A stretch of DNA of 64,000 bases from Hyphomonas sp. (GTDB lineage Bacteria > Pseudomonadota > Alphaproteobacteria > Caulobacterales > Hyphomonadaceae). The translations under genes were made by a program, and so were the position numbers. The notes under the pieces are model-generated. The model was not told where the DNA came from. It made no database searches and saw only the letters and a list, made by a program, of their open reading frames with translations. The DNA is taken from assembly GCF_018402285.1 (NCBI RefSeq), contig NZ_JAGYJH010000001.1, positions 1 through 64,000 of the forward strand, read 5' to 3'. Positions within the stretch are counted from its first letter, which is position 1; the number at the start of each line of letters is the position of its first letter. Shown here in pieces: positions 37,340-45,428 of the stretch.

Positions 37340-38623
37340 TTAGCTTGCCGTCTCGATCCTGATCAGTCTGGGGGCTTCCACGGTCACCCCGAGCGCCTCG
37401 ATCCGGCCAATGGCCGACAGGATCTGCCGGCGCGGGCAGCGATGGGTCACCACGGCCACCGGGCTTGCGCCCGTTTCATCAGCCGAATCCTGGAGCAGCT
37501 TGTCCACCGACACGCCCTCCTCGGCCAGCGCCTCGGTCAGCGCGGCCAGCGTGCCGGGCTTGTCGGTCAGGCGCACGCGCAGGAAGAAAGGCGACACCTC
37601 CTCCTGCCCGCCCGCCACGAAGGGCTGGGCCACATGGTGCTCGGCGCGGCCAAAGGCGTTGCGGATGGCCGGGCGGAAGAGCTTGGCCACGTCCCCCATC
37701 ACCGCGCTCGCCGTCGGGCCGGAGCCTGCACCGGGGCCGGTCAGCACGATCGCGCCCAGCGGGTCGGCCTCCACGCGCACGGAGTTCAGCGACCCGTCGA
37801 TCCGCGACAGGGCATGCCCGATCGGCAGCGCCATCGGCTCCACCCGGCAGACCACGCCCTCGCGCGTCAGGACGCCTTCGGCGATGAGCTTGATGCGGAA
37901 ACCCAGACGGTCGGCCAGACGCAGGTCCAGAAGGCCGATCTCCTCGATGCCGCGCACCGAAACTTTCGAGAAATCAAGGTCAGCCGAGAAGGCAATCGCC
38001 GATAGGATCGCCGCCTTGTGGGCTGCGTCCATGCCCGAAACGTCCAGCGTCGGGTCGACTTCGGCAAAGCCGCGCCGCTGGGCTTCGTCCAGCACGTCCT
38101 CATAGGACCGGCCGGTTTCCAGCATGGTGGAGGTGATGAAATTGCAGGTGCCGTTGAGAATGCCCGAAACCCGGGTCACTTCCGTGCCCGCAAGGCTGTC
38201 GCGCAGCACGCGCACCACCGGGATGCCCCCGGCCACAGCCGCTTCGAACAGCAGGTCGACCTGCTTTTCCGCCGCGAGGTTCGCCAGCATATTGCCATGC
38301 TTGGCAATCAGCGCCTTGTTGGCGGTCACCACATGCTTGCCCGCGCGCAGGGCCGATTCCACGGCAAACTTCGCCGGGCCGTCAGAGCCCCCGATCAGCT
38401 CGACAAATACGTCCACATTCGGGTCTTCGGCCAGCGTCGCAGCGTCGTCAAACCAGGTATAGGCATCGGTATTCACCGGCCGGTTGCGGTTCTGCGAGCG
38501 CGCGCTCACACCGGCAATCTCGACCTTTCCCGGCAGGCGCAGCCGGTCCTGACGCTGCACCAGCTCGATCAGCCCGGCGCCCACATGGCCGAGGCCGGCA
38601 ATTCCAATTCTCAACGGGCCCAT
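37340..38623 (-). CDS. hom: Homoserine dehydrogenase
   Basis: 427 residues. Reduces aspartate semialdehyde to homoserine for threonine and methionine. Domains: NAD(P)-binding Rossmann fold (GIAGLGHVGAGLIELV), catalytic domain (GTCNFITSTMLETGRSYEDVLDEAQRRGFAEVDPTLDVSG), and a C-terminal ACT domain (SPFFLRVRLTDKPGTLAALTEAL) that usually senses threonine. glpX follows directly, and the aminotransferase that often precedes hom is 1.2 kb upstream. Confidence 0.96.
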   Translation of the reverse strand: MGPLRIGIAGLGHVGAGLIELVQRQDRLRLPGKVEIAGVSARSQNRNRPVNTDAYTWFDDAATLAEDPNVDVFVELIGGSDGPAKFAVESALRAGKHVVTANKALIAKHGNMLANLAAEKQVDLLFEAAVAGGIPVVRVLRDSLAGTEVTRVSGILNGTCNFITSTMLETGRSYEDVLDEAQRRGFAEVDPTLDVSGMDAAHKAAILSAIAFSADLDFSKVSVRGIEEIGLLDLRLADRLGFRIKLIAEGVLTREGVVCRVEPMALPIGHALSRIDGSLNSVRVEADPLGAIVLTGPGAGSGPTASAVMGDVAKLFRPAIRNAFGRAEHHVAQPFVAGGQEEVSPFFLRVRLTDKPGTLAALTEALAEEGVSVDKLLQDSADETGASPVAVVTHRCPRRQILSAIGRIEALGVTVEAPRLIRIETAS

Positions 38624-38835
38624 CGGGCACCCTCATTCGCTATTTCAATGTTCCGGCGGCTGCCTACCCTTTTTAGGGCATGGGGGGAAGGGCTGGCGAA
38701 TGCGTATCCCGGCGCACACGCATTAATTGCCTGCAACGGGCGCCGATCCGTGCCCAATGCGAGGTTGCGGCCGAACGGAACCGATTCGTCTCCGGGGCGT
38801 TAAACCTTCAGCCACACCTCAACGAGGAGCCCCTG

Positions 38836-39436
38836 ATGTCCAAGCGTATCCTGTTTGCGTCGATGTGCGTCCTGGCCAGTTGCACCCCCCACCAGGAGAT
38901 CGACCGGGATGCCCCCGGGCGACATCTCCTCACCCTCCTTAGCTGATCCCCAGACCTCGACGCCGGCCGAGGCCGATGCCAAGTTCAAGGCAAGCACGGC
39001 AGATGGCGGCGCAGGCCAGGTCGATAGCGCCGTGGCAGCGGTCTACAAGATCCGTTCTACCGCCGACATTGCCCCCGCCGCGACCGCGATGATGACGCTC
39101 GCCGACAAGGACGAGGACGGACAGCTGACGCTGGAGGAATACGATCTTCTCGCCCCGGCCCTGGCCCAGGCGGACAATACCCAAAGCGCCAATGATGATG
39201 GCAGCACAGTGGAAAAACAGGGCGCAGCCGAATATGCCGAAACGTCTGACGCCGCGCCGATAAGCGTGGAAGAATTCTTCAACGAAACCGCCGGCGCTGA
39301 TGGCACCATCTCCCGCGAGGACCTGGCATCGGCCCTGACAGCGCGCTTTGAAACGGCCGACGCCAATTCCGACGGCACGCTGACTGCTGAAGAAGCGGCA
39401 ACCTTTTCCGCCAGCATGCGGTTTGGACGCGAATAA
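38836..39436 (+). pseudogene. EF-hand lipoprotein, frameshifted after the signal peptide
   Basis: An ATG at 38836 (GAGGAGCCCCTG ahead) encodes a lipoprotein signal MSKRILFASMCVLASC and soon stops at 38945. The +1 frame continues SLADPQTSTPAEADAKFK to 39436. Removing one C from the C6 run (38885-38890) or the C5 run (38912-38916) joins them into one protein of about 199 residues. The mature part has two EF-hand-like calcium loops, DKDEDGQLTLEE and DANSDGTLTAEE, plus a weaker GADGTISRED. It would be an outer- or inner-membrane-anchored calcium-binding lipoprotein. Whether it is broken or mis-sequenced is undecided. Confidence 0.75.
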
Positions 39437-39486
39437 CCCTCGCGCGCCAGCGTGAAGCGTCAATCCCGTGACGCTCCGTACACCGT

Positions 39487-39699
39487 CTATTTCTTCTTGA
39501 TGCCTGCCTTGAAATCCGCCTTGCCCAGATCAAGCCGCTTCTTGAGGTCGGGCCCCGGCCTTTGCGGCGTGCCCGCCTTCCCATCCCCTTGAGGACCCGG
39601 AAGCTGCGAATACCCGCACTTCCAGCAGATCGAGACAAGAGGCGGAATGTACGACTTGCAGATGTAACACTCCCTGCTGCCCAGCTTCTCGTTTGACAT
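39487..39699 (-). CDS. Small zinc-ribbon protein
   Basis: 70 residues. The motif CYICKSYIPPLVSICWKCGY gives two CxxC pairs 12 residues apart, a zinc-ribbon knuckle pair. A basic C-terminal tail follows (PDLKKRLDLGKADFKAGIKKK). No family is recognised; a nucleic-acid or protein-binding role is plausible. The start at 39699 has GGGGAG upstream, and longer versions to 39858 would run through the inverted repeat. It ends 51 bases from the EF-hand gene, convergent. Confidence 0.7.
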   Translation of the reverse strand: MSNEKLGSRECYICKSYIPPLVSICWKCGYSQLPGPQGDGKAGTPQRPGPDLKKRLDLGKADFKAGIKKK

Positions 39700-39783
39700 C
39701 GCGCGCTCCCCTGACCGGCCAATCGCCACTCTCTGACCATAAAGGCGCAGAGCGGGGACATTTCGGGTCAGGCGGAAAATGCA

Positions 39784-39860
39784 GGGTGCATTCAGGCGAG
39801 CGGCCGCAATGCATGGTCCACCGTCGCAATGCGGTGCATTGCGCTGCGCTGAATGCACCC
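39784..39860. repeat. Nested inverted repeat downstream of the aminotransferase gene
   Basis: Outer arms GGGTGCATTCAG (39784-39795) and CTGAATGCACCC (39849-39860) are perfect complements, and inside them GCAATGCA pairs with TGCATTGC. A rival hairpin forms from GGTGCATT (39834-39841) with AATGCACC (39852-39859). The element starts 7 bases beyond the aminotransferase stop and lies upstream of the zinc-ribbon gene. It lacks a U-tract, so it is not a simple terminator. I saw no second copy in this window. Confidence 0.75.
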
Positions 39861-39867
39861 TTACGAA

Positions 39868-41082
39868 TTACTCCGCAGCCGCCACAACCGGCTTGATCTC
39901 CTTCACGCCGCGCGAAGCGAGGAACTTACGGATGTTGCGGCCCGCCTGGCGGATGCGCTGTTCATTCTCAACGAGCGCGATGCGGACATAATCATCCCCA
40001 TGCTCGCCAAAGCCAGCGCCCGGCGCCACAGCCACATGCGCTTCGTTGATCAGCTGCAACGCAAACTCAAGGCTGCCCAGATGGCGCAGCTGTTCCGGGA
40101 TCGGCGCCCAGGCAAACATCGAGGCCTTCGGGCTCGGCACGGGCCAGCCCGCGCGCGTGAAGCTGTCGACCAGCACGTCGCGGCGGCCTTTATAGATCGC
40201 GCGGGTCTCGTCCACGCATTGCTGCGGGCCGTCAAGCGCAGCCACAGCGGCCACCTGGATCGGCGTATAGGCGCCATAATCGAGATAGGATTTCACGCGT
40301 GCCAGCGCGCCGACGAGCTTCTCATTGCCCGCCACAAAGCCCATCCGCCAACCGGCCATGGAATAGGTCTTCGACATCGTGGTGAACTCCACCGCGATGT
40401 CCTTTGCTCCGTCCACCTGCAGGATCGAAGGGGTCGGCTCCTCGAAATAGATCTCGTTATAGGCAAGGTCCGACAGCACCCAGAGGTCATGCTTCTTCGC
40501 GAACTTCACCGCTTCCTTGTAGAAGTCGAGATCGCACACCGCCGCCGTCGGGTTCGACGGGAAGCAGAGCACCATCGCGGTTGGCGGGGGCACGGAATAC
40601 TTCACGGCCCGGCCAAGATTGGACAGGTATTGCTCGGGTGTATGCGCCGGGACGCCGCGGATCGAGGCCCCGGCAATGATGAAGCCGAAATGGTGCAGCG
40701 GATAAGACGGGTCTGGCGCCAGGATCACGTCGCCTGGCGCAGAGATGGCCTGCGCCAGGTTGGCAAAGCCCTCCTTGGAGCCGAGCGTGACAATCACCTC
40801 CCGGTCCTTGTCGAGCGTGACGCCAAAGCGGCGCTTGTAATAATCGGTCAGCGCCCGGCGCAGGCCGGGGATGCCGCGCGAGGCGGAATAGCCGTTCACG
40901 TCCGGCTTGCGTGCCGTCTCGATCAGCTTGTCGACGATATGCTTGGGCGTCGGCAGGTCCGGATTGCCCATGCCAAGGTCTATGATGTCTGCGCCCCTGG
41001 CGCGCAGCGCCGCTTTCGTGCGGTTCACCTGTTCAAACACGTAAGGCGGAAGGCGCCGGATCTTGTGAAAGTCGGTGTTCAT
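39868..41082 (-). CDS. Class I/II PLP aminotransferase (AlaC/DapL-like)
   Basis: About 404 residues. The PLP lysine is in TTMSKTYSMAGWRMGF; other fold-type I marks are DLGMGNPDLPTP, FPSNPTAAVCDLDFY and DLAYNEIYF. The closest groups are glutamate-pyruvate aminotransferase AlaC and the LL-diaminopimelate aminotransferase-like enzymes next to hom in alphaproteobacteria. The amino donor specificity cannot be read from sequence. The start is the ATG at 41082; the TTG at 41097 is possible. It overlaps no neighbour, but the upstream lipoprotein gene ends 12 bases away. Confidence 0.9.
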   Translation of the reverse strand: MNTDFHKIRRLPPYVFEQVNRTKAALRARGADIIDLGMGNPDLPTPKHIVDKLIETARKPDVNGYSASRGIPGLRRALTDYYKRRFGVTLDKDREVIVTLGSKEGFANLAQAISAPGDVILAPDPSYPLHHFGFIIAGASIRGVPAHTPEQYLSNLGRAVKYSVPPPTAMVLCFPSNPTAAVCDLDFYKEAVKFAKKHDLWVLSDLAYNEIYFEEPTPSILQVDGAKDIAVEFTTMSKTYSMAGWRMGFVAGNEKLVGALARVKSYLDYGAYTPIQVAAVAALDGPQQCVDETRAIYKGRRDVLVDSFTRAGWPVPSPKASMFAWAPIPEQLRHLGSLEFALQLINEAHVAVAPGAGFGEHGDDYVRIALVENEQRIRQAGRNIRKFLASRGVKEIKPVVAAAE

Positions 41083-41093
41083 TTTCAGAGGTC

Positions 41094-41516
41094 TCAATAG
41101 TCGTCTTGTGTGACGCGGGGAACATTGAACTGGCTGCGGATAGCAGCGACTTCGGCTTGGGTGAGGAAATCGGATTCCGGCGGAATGTCGCCAAACCCCT
41201 CAATCATGCTGTCGGCGATGGCGCGGATTTCCTCGGCTCCGCCCACCGCCACGCTAGCTCGGGGGCCTGCAAAGGCCGCCACCAGATCCTCGCCCTTGCC
41301 TGCGCGCGCGCGCAGGGCGGTCCCGGGCACGTTGCCGGGATCAACCACAGGCAGCTCCGAAAGCTCCGGATAGCCTTCGCCCCGGATTTCCGTCCGCCGC
41401 TCGCCATACCAGGCCGGCGCGCTGTTAACGGCTTCCCGCACCTTCGCATACGAAGATGAACATCCCGCAATGAGCAGCAAAGGCACAATCAGGAGGGGAA
41501 TCGCCGTGTTTTTCAT
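41094..41516 (-). CDS. Hypothetical lipoprotein
   Basis: 140 residues with a lipoprotein signal (MKNTAIPLLIVPLLLIAGCSSS, Cys at 19). The mature part has PELSELPVVDPGNVP and SDFLTQAEVAAIRSQFNVPRV and no recognised domain. The start at 41516 is chosen for the signal peptide; its ribosome site is weak. The aminotransferase start lies 12 bases after its stop, so the two genes are probably co-transcribed. It diverges from phaC by 71 bases. Confidence 0.7.
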   Translation of the reverse strand: MKNTAIPLLIVPLLLIAGCSSSYAKVREAVNSAPAWYGERRTEIRGEGYPELSELPVVDPGNVPGTALRARAGKGEDLVAAFAGPRASVAVGGAEEIRAIADSMIEGFGDIPPESDFLTQAEVAAIRSQFNVPRVTQDDY

Positions 41517-41587
41517 GGTTAAGCTCATTAAATGACAAACATTCTGAAGGATAGATAAGCCCAAAGAAGCGGGCGAAACTACGACAC

Positions 41588-43420
41588 ATGGGCGGAAACA
41601 ACATACCAGCGTCTGAGACACCTTCCATCGCATCCCTGCTGATGGCGCAGGACCCCGCACATCTGCAAGTGCTGATGACCACACTGGCGCTGGCAAACAC
41701 CGAATCCCAGGCCCTCCTTACTGAAGTGCTCACTGGCTCGGGCCCCCTTGGCACCGTCTCCCAGGGCGACCCCATGGGCGCGGCCGACGCCTTCGGCAAG
41801 GTCGGCATGAGCCTGGCGCAGAACCCCATGGCGCTGATGCAGGCCAACATGGACCTGATGCAGGGCTGGATGGGCCTCTGGCAGGAGATGGTCACCGAAA
41901 CCCTCTCTGCCGAGCCCAGGCCCGAGAAGGACAAGCGCTTCGCCGATCCCGAATGGCAGACGAATCCAGGCTTCAAGTTCATCCGCAAGGCCTATGACCT
42001 CAACGCCCGCTGGATGATGAGCCTGGCTGACCGCGCGCCCGGCCTGGAAGAGCCGATCCACCTGCGCGCCAAATTCTTCATGCAACTGCTCACCGACAGC
42101 CTCTCGCCGACAAACTTCCTCGGCTCCAACCCGGCCGCGCTCAAAGCCTTTATCGAGAGCGGCGGGGAAAGCGTGCTCGCCGGCATCCGCATGGCCCGCG
42201 AAGACATCCGCAAGGGCGGCGGCAAGCTGCACATCACCCAGACCGACGAAACCCCCTTCAAGCTTGGTGAAAACATCGCCACAGCGCCCGGCCAGGTCGT
42301 CTTCCGCAATGACCTGATCGAACTCATCCAGTATGCGCCCACGCAGGAAACCGTCTACTCCAAGCCGCTGCTGATCTTCCCGCCCTGGATCAACAAGTTC
42401 TACATCCTGGACCTGCAGGAAAAGAACTCGATGATACGCTGGCTGGTCGACCGTGGGCTGACGGTTTTCGTCGTCTCCTGGCGTTCGGCCGATGGCGTGA
42501 CAAAAGACTACACCTGGGACGACTACGCCAAAAGGGGTATCTATGCCGCCGTCGAAGCCGCCCTGCAGGCATCGGGCGCCAAGAGCCTCAATGCGGTCGG
42601 CTACTGCATCGGCGGCACGCTGCTAACCTCCACCCTCGCCCACATGGCCGCCACCGGTTACAAGAAGATCGACTCGGCCACTTTCTTCGCCTCGCAGTCG
42701 GACTTTGAACTCGCCGGAGACCTGAAAGTCTTCACTGATGGTCCGGGCCGGGACTATGTCTACGGCATCATCGACAATCACGGCGGCATCATGCCCGGCA
42801 AGGACATGTACGAGACCTTCAACTGGCTCCGCCCGATTGATCTCGTCTGGCGCTATGTCATCGACCAGTACATGCTGGGCAAGGAGCCCCGCCCGTTCGA
42901 CCTGCTCTACTGGAATGCCGACCAGACCAATATCCCCGGCCCCGTCCACAAGCGCTACCTCTCTGAATGTTATGCGGAAAATCGCCTCGCCCGCGGCGAA
43001 TACACCGTCCTCGGAGAGAAGATCGACATGGCCAACATCCAGATCCCCGTGATGCTGCAGGCCTCAAAGGACGATCACATCGTCCCGTTTGAAAGCGTCT
43101 ACCGCTCGGCCAGGCGATTTGGCGGCGACACCACTTTTGTACTGTCCGGGTCCGGACATATCGCCGGCGTGGTCAACCATCCCGATGCTAAGAAATACCA
43201 GCACTGGACCAATGACAGCCTCGATCCGGCAACCGCCGCCGACTGGCTGCAGACCGCCACCGAAACCCCAGGCAGCTGGTGGCCCAGCTGGTGGGCCTGG
43301 CTGAAGCCGAAATCCGGCCGCAAGGTCAAGGCCGTGAAGCCCAAGGACATGGGCCTCGGCGCTGCACCCGGCACCTATGTCAAGGTCCGCCTCGAAGACA
43401 TAAAGCTGCCGGCGCTCTAG
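41588..43420 (+). CDS. phaC: Class I poly(3-hydroxyalkanoate) synthase
   Basis: 610-residue PHA polymerase acting at storage granules on (R)-3-hydroxyacyl-CoA. An N-terminal domain holds FLLNPGNP-like variants (NPGFKFIRKAYDLNARWMM). An alpha/beta-hydrolase domain follows, with the lipase-like box GYCIGGT (catalytic Cys near residue 340), the catalytic Asp in ASKDDHIVP and the His in GSGHIAGVVN. Without phaE or phaR nearby and at this length it is class I. The window also carries a phasin. Its stop overlaps the argC stop from the other strand. Confidence 0.95.
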   Translation: MGGNNIPASETPSIASLLMAQDPAHLQVLMTTLALANTESQALLTEVLTGSGPLGTVSQGDPMGAADAFGKVGMSLAQNPMALMQANMDLMQGWMGLWQEMVTETLSAEPRPEKDKRFADPEWQTNPGFKFIRKAYDLNARWMMSLADRAPGLEEPIHLRAKFFMQLLTDSLSPTNFLGSNPAALKAFIESGGESVLAGIRMAREDIRKGGGKLHITQTDETPFKLGENIATAPGQVVFRNDLIELIQYAPTQETVYSKPLLIFPPWINKFYILDLQEKNSMIRWLVDRGLTVFVVSWRSADGVTKDYTWDDYAKRGIYAAVEAALQASGAKSLNAVGYCIGGTLLTSTLAHMAATGYKKIDSATFFASQSDFELAGDLKVFTDGPGRDYVYGIIDNHGGIMPGKDMYETFNWLRPIDLVWRYVIDQYMLGKEPRPFDLLYWNADQTNIPGPVHKRYLSECYAENRLARGEYTVLGEKIDMANIQIPVMLQASKDDHIVPFESVYRSARRFGGDTTFVLSGSGHIAGVVNHPDAKKYQHWTNDSLDPATAADWLQTATETPGSWWPSWWAWLKPKSGRKVKAVKPKDMGLGAAPGTYVKVRLEDIKLPAL

Positions 43421-44353
43421 GCGACCAGCCCCGCGCCCTCGTCCAGCCCCAGCGCAATGTTCAGATTCTGCACCGCCGCGCCCGAGGCGCCCTTTGCCCA
43501 GATTGTCCAGCCGCGCCACAAGCCGCGCCTGCTCATCTGTCCCGAAGACATAGATCTCCAGCCGGTTGGTGTCGTTGCAGCCTTCTGCATCGAGCCCCTT
43601 CAGCGCGTCGCCGTCCGTGAGCGGAACAACCTTCACGAACGCTTCGCCCGCATAGGCCCCCGTCAATGCCTTGTGGATGTCCTTGCGTTTCGGACTGCCC
43701 GGCAACGCCCAGAGCGGCAGCGGCACTTCCACGATCATCCCCTGCGCAAACCGGCCGACAGCAGGCGTAAACATGGGCAGGTGCGAGAGGCCGGTGAACT
43801 TCTTCATTTCCGGCGGATGCTTGTGCTGCTGGCCGAGGCCGTAGATGCGGAAGTTATCCTGCGTCTGGCGCTCTTCAAATTCGGCGATCATCGGCTTGCC
43901 GCCGCCCGAATAGCCCGACACGGCGTTCACGCTCACCGGCCAGCTGGCAGGAAGGATCCCGGCTGCCACAAGAGGGCGCACAAGCGCAATGAAGCCGGTG
44001 GGATAGCATCCGGGATTGGAGATCCGCTTGGCCGCAGCAATCGCCGCGCGCTGGCCCCTGTCCATCTCGGCAAAGCCATACACCCAGCCCGGCGAAATCC
44101 GGTGAGCGGTGGAGGCGTCGATGATGACGGTGTTGGGATTGGAAACCAGGCTGGCGGCCAGCCGCGAGGCATCGTCGGGCAGGCAGAGGATCACCACATC
44201 GGCCTTGTTGATCAGGCGCGCCCGCTCTTCGACATCCTTGCGCTTGTCGGCATGGATCGAGATCAGCTCCAGATCCTTGCGGCCCTTCAGCCGCTCGGCA
44301 ATCTGAAGCCCGGTCGTCCCGGCCTCGCCATCAATGAAAACCTTGGGGATCAT
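43417..44353 (-). CDS. argC: N-acetyl-gamma-glutamyl-phosphate reductase (group 2), 3' end frameshifted
   Basis: Arginine synthesis enzyme of the short (AGPR group 2) type. It has GEAGTTGLQIAERL at the NADP site and the catalytic Cys in ISNPGCYPTGF. The frame is normal to about 43493 (LVARLDNLGKG) and then reads into unrelated sequence to 43064, antisense to phaC. Removing one base from the GGG at 43490-43492 gives GKGASGAAVQNLNIALGLDE and a stop at 43417, for 311 residues, the family length. The true gene is therefore taken as 43417-44353. GGAGGGG precedes the ATG. It lies 36 bases beyond the rpsI terminator. Confidence 0.9.
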
Positions 44354-44378
44354 GGCGCCCCTCCGCGAAAACAAGGGC

Positions 44379-44412
44379 AAAAACAAACGGGCGCTTCGTT
44401 TCCGAAGCGCCC
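44379..44412 (-). terminator. Intrinsic terminator of rplM-rpsI
   Basis: On the minus strand GGGCGCTTCG and CGAAGCGCCC form a 10-bp perfect stem with a 4-base loop, followed by GTTTGTTTTT. It lies 27 bases after the rpsI stop. Confidence 0.95.
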
Positions 44413-44438
44413 GCCAGACATTGGATATGCTGCTGCGA

Positions 44439-44921
44439 TTAGCGCTTCGAGAACTGGAAGCTGCGGCGGGCTTTCGCCTTGCCGTACTTCTTGCGCTCGA
44501 CGACGCGCGGGTCGCGGGTCATGAAGCCGAACGGCTTGAGCACGGCGCGAAGGCCGGGCTCATAAGCAACCAGAGCGCGGGAGATGCCGTGGCGGACCGC
44601 GCCGGCCTGGCCCATGAGGCCCGAGCCCTTGACAGTCGCGATCACGTCAAACTCGCTTGCGCGGCCAGCTTCGATCAGAGGCTGGGCAATCACCATGCGC
44701 AGAACCGGACGAGCGAAATACTGCTCCTGGTCGCGACCGTTGATGATGATCTTGCCAGTGCCGCGCTTGATCCAGACGCGGGCAGTGGCTTCCTTGCGGC
44801 GGCCAGTGCCATAGGCGCGGCCCTGGGCATCGATCTTGGGCTCAACGGATTTAACCGGCTGAGCAGAAGGCGCGCCCGTCATGGTGCCAAGGTCTTGCAG
44901 CGAGTTGGAGGTGTCGGTCAT
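44439..44921 (-). CDS. rpsI: 30S ribosomal protein S9
   Basis: 160 residues: a short N-terminal extension ([21 protein letters not shown]), then the S9 core ([47 protein letters not shown]) and the basic C-terminal tail ending SFQFSKR that reaches the P-site tRNA. It follows rplM by 5 bases. Confidence 0.98.
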   Translation of the reverse strand: MTDTSNSLQDLGTMTGAPSAQPVKSVEPKIDAQGRAYGTGRRKEATARVWIKRGTGKIIINGRDQEQYFARPVLRMVIAQPLIEAGRASEFDVIATVKGSGLMGQAGAVRHGISRALVAYEPGLRAVLKPFGFMTRDPRVVERKKYGKAKARRSFQFSKR

Positions 44922-44926
44922 GTTTA

Positions 44927-45391
44927 TCAGGCCGTTTTCGAGTTTTTGCGGTTCATCGCCTTGAAGTCGACGACTTCAGGCGCCTGTGCAGTGTGCGGGT
45001 GATCAGCGCCGGCGTAAACGCGCAGCTTGCCGAACTGTTTGCGCGACAGCGTGCTTTCGCGCGGCATCATGCGCTTGACAGCCATTTCGATCGCGCGCTC
45101 CGGGAAGCGTCCGGAAAGGATCTTGCCAGCGGTGGTCGACTTGATACCGCCCGGATAGCCGGTGTGGCGGTAATAAACCTTGTCGGCCAGCTTGTTGCCG
45201 GTGAACACAGCCTTCTCGGCATTGATAACGACGATGTGATCGCCAGTATCGACATGCGGAGTAAAGTCAGGGCGGTGCTTGCCGCGAAGGCGTTTGGCGA
45301 CGTAAGAAGCAAGCCGTCCGACAACGACGTCAGACGCGTCGATCACGACCCACTTGTTCTCTACCCCTACGGGTGCGTTATACGTTTTCAT
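44927..45391 (-). CDS. rplM: 50S ribosomal protein L13
   Basis: 154 residues starting MKTYNAP, with the family segments [44 protein letters not shown], and [28 protein letters not shown]. It is the first gene of the rplM-rpsI operon. Only 37 bases separate its start from the divergent lipoprotein gene, so its promoter must lie inside that gene. The frame is open to 45538, but the ATG at 45391 is the family start. Confidence 0.98.
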   Translation of the reverse strand: MKTYNAPVGVENKWVVIDASDVVVGRLASYVAKRLRGKHRPDFTPHVDTGDHIVVINAEKAVFTGNKLADKVYYRHTGYPGGIKSTTAGKILSGRFPERAIEMAVKRMMPRESTLSRKQFGKLRVYAGADHPHTAQAPEVVDFKAMNRKNSKTA

Positions 45392-45428
45392 CGCTCTGCT
45401 CAGAGCCTCTACTTTCGGAGTTCCAGGA

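Noticed and set aside
37285-38835. Amino-acid leader peptide or riboswitch upstream of hom
   Set aside because: The region upstream of hom (38624-38835) has no run of Thr/Ile/Met codons with attenuator hairpins and no SAM or lysine riboswitch core that I could recognise.
43064-43416. C-terminal 117-codon extension of argC
   Set aside because: It is antisense to phaC and follows a one-base shift; the normal ArgC C-terminus is found in the adjacent frame.
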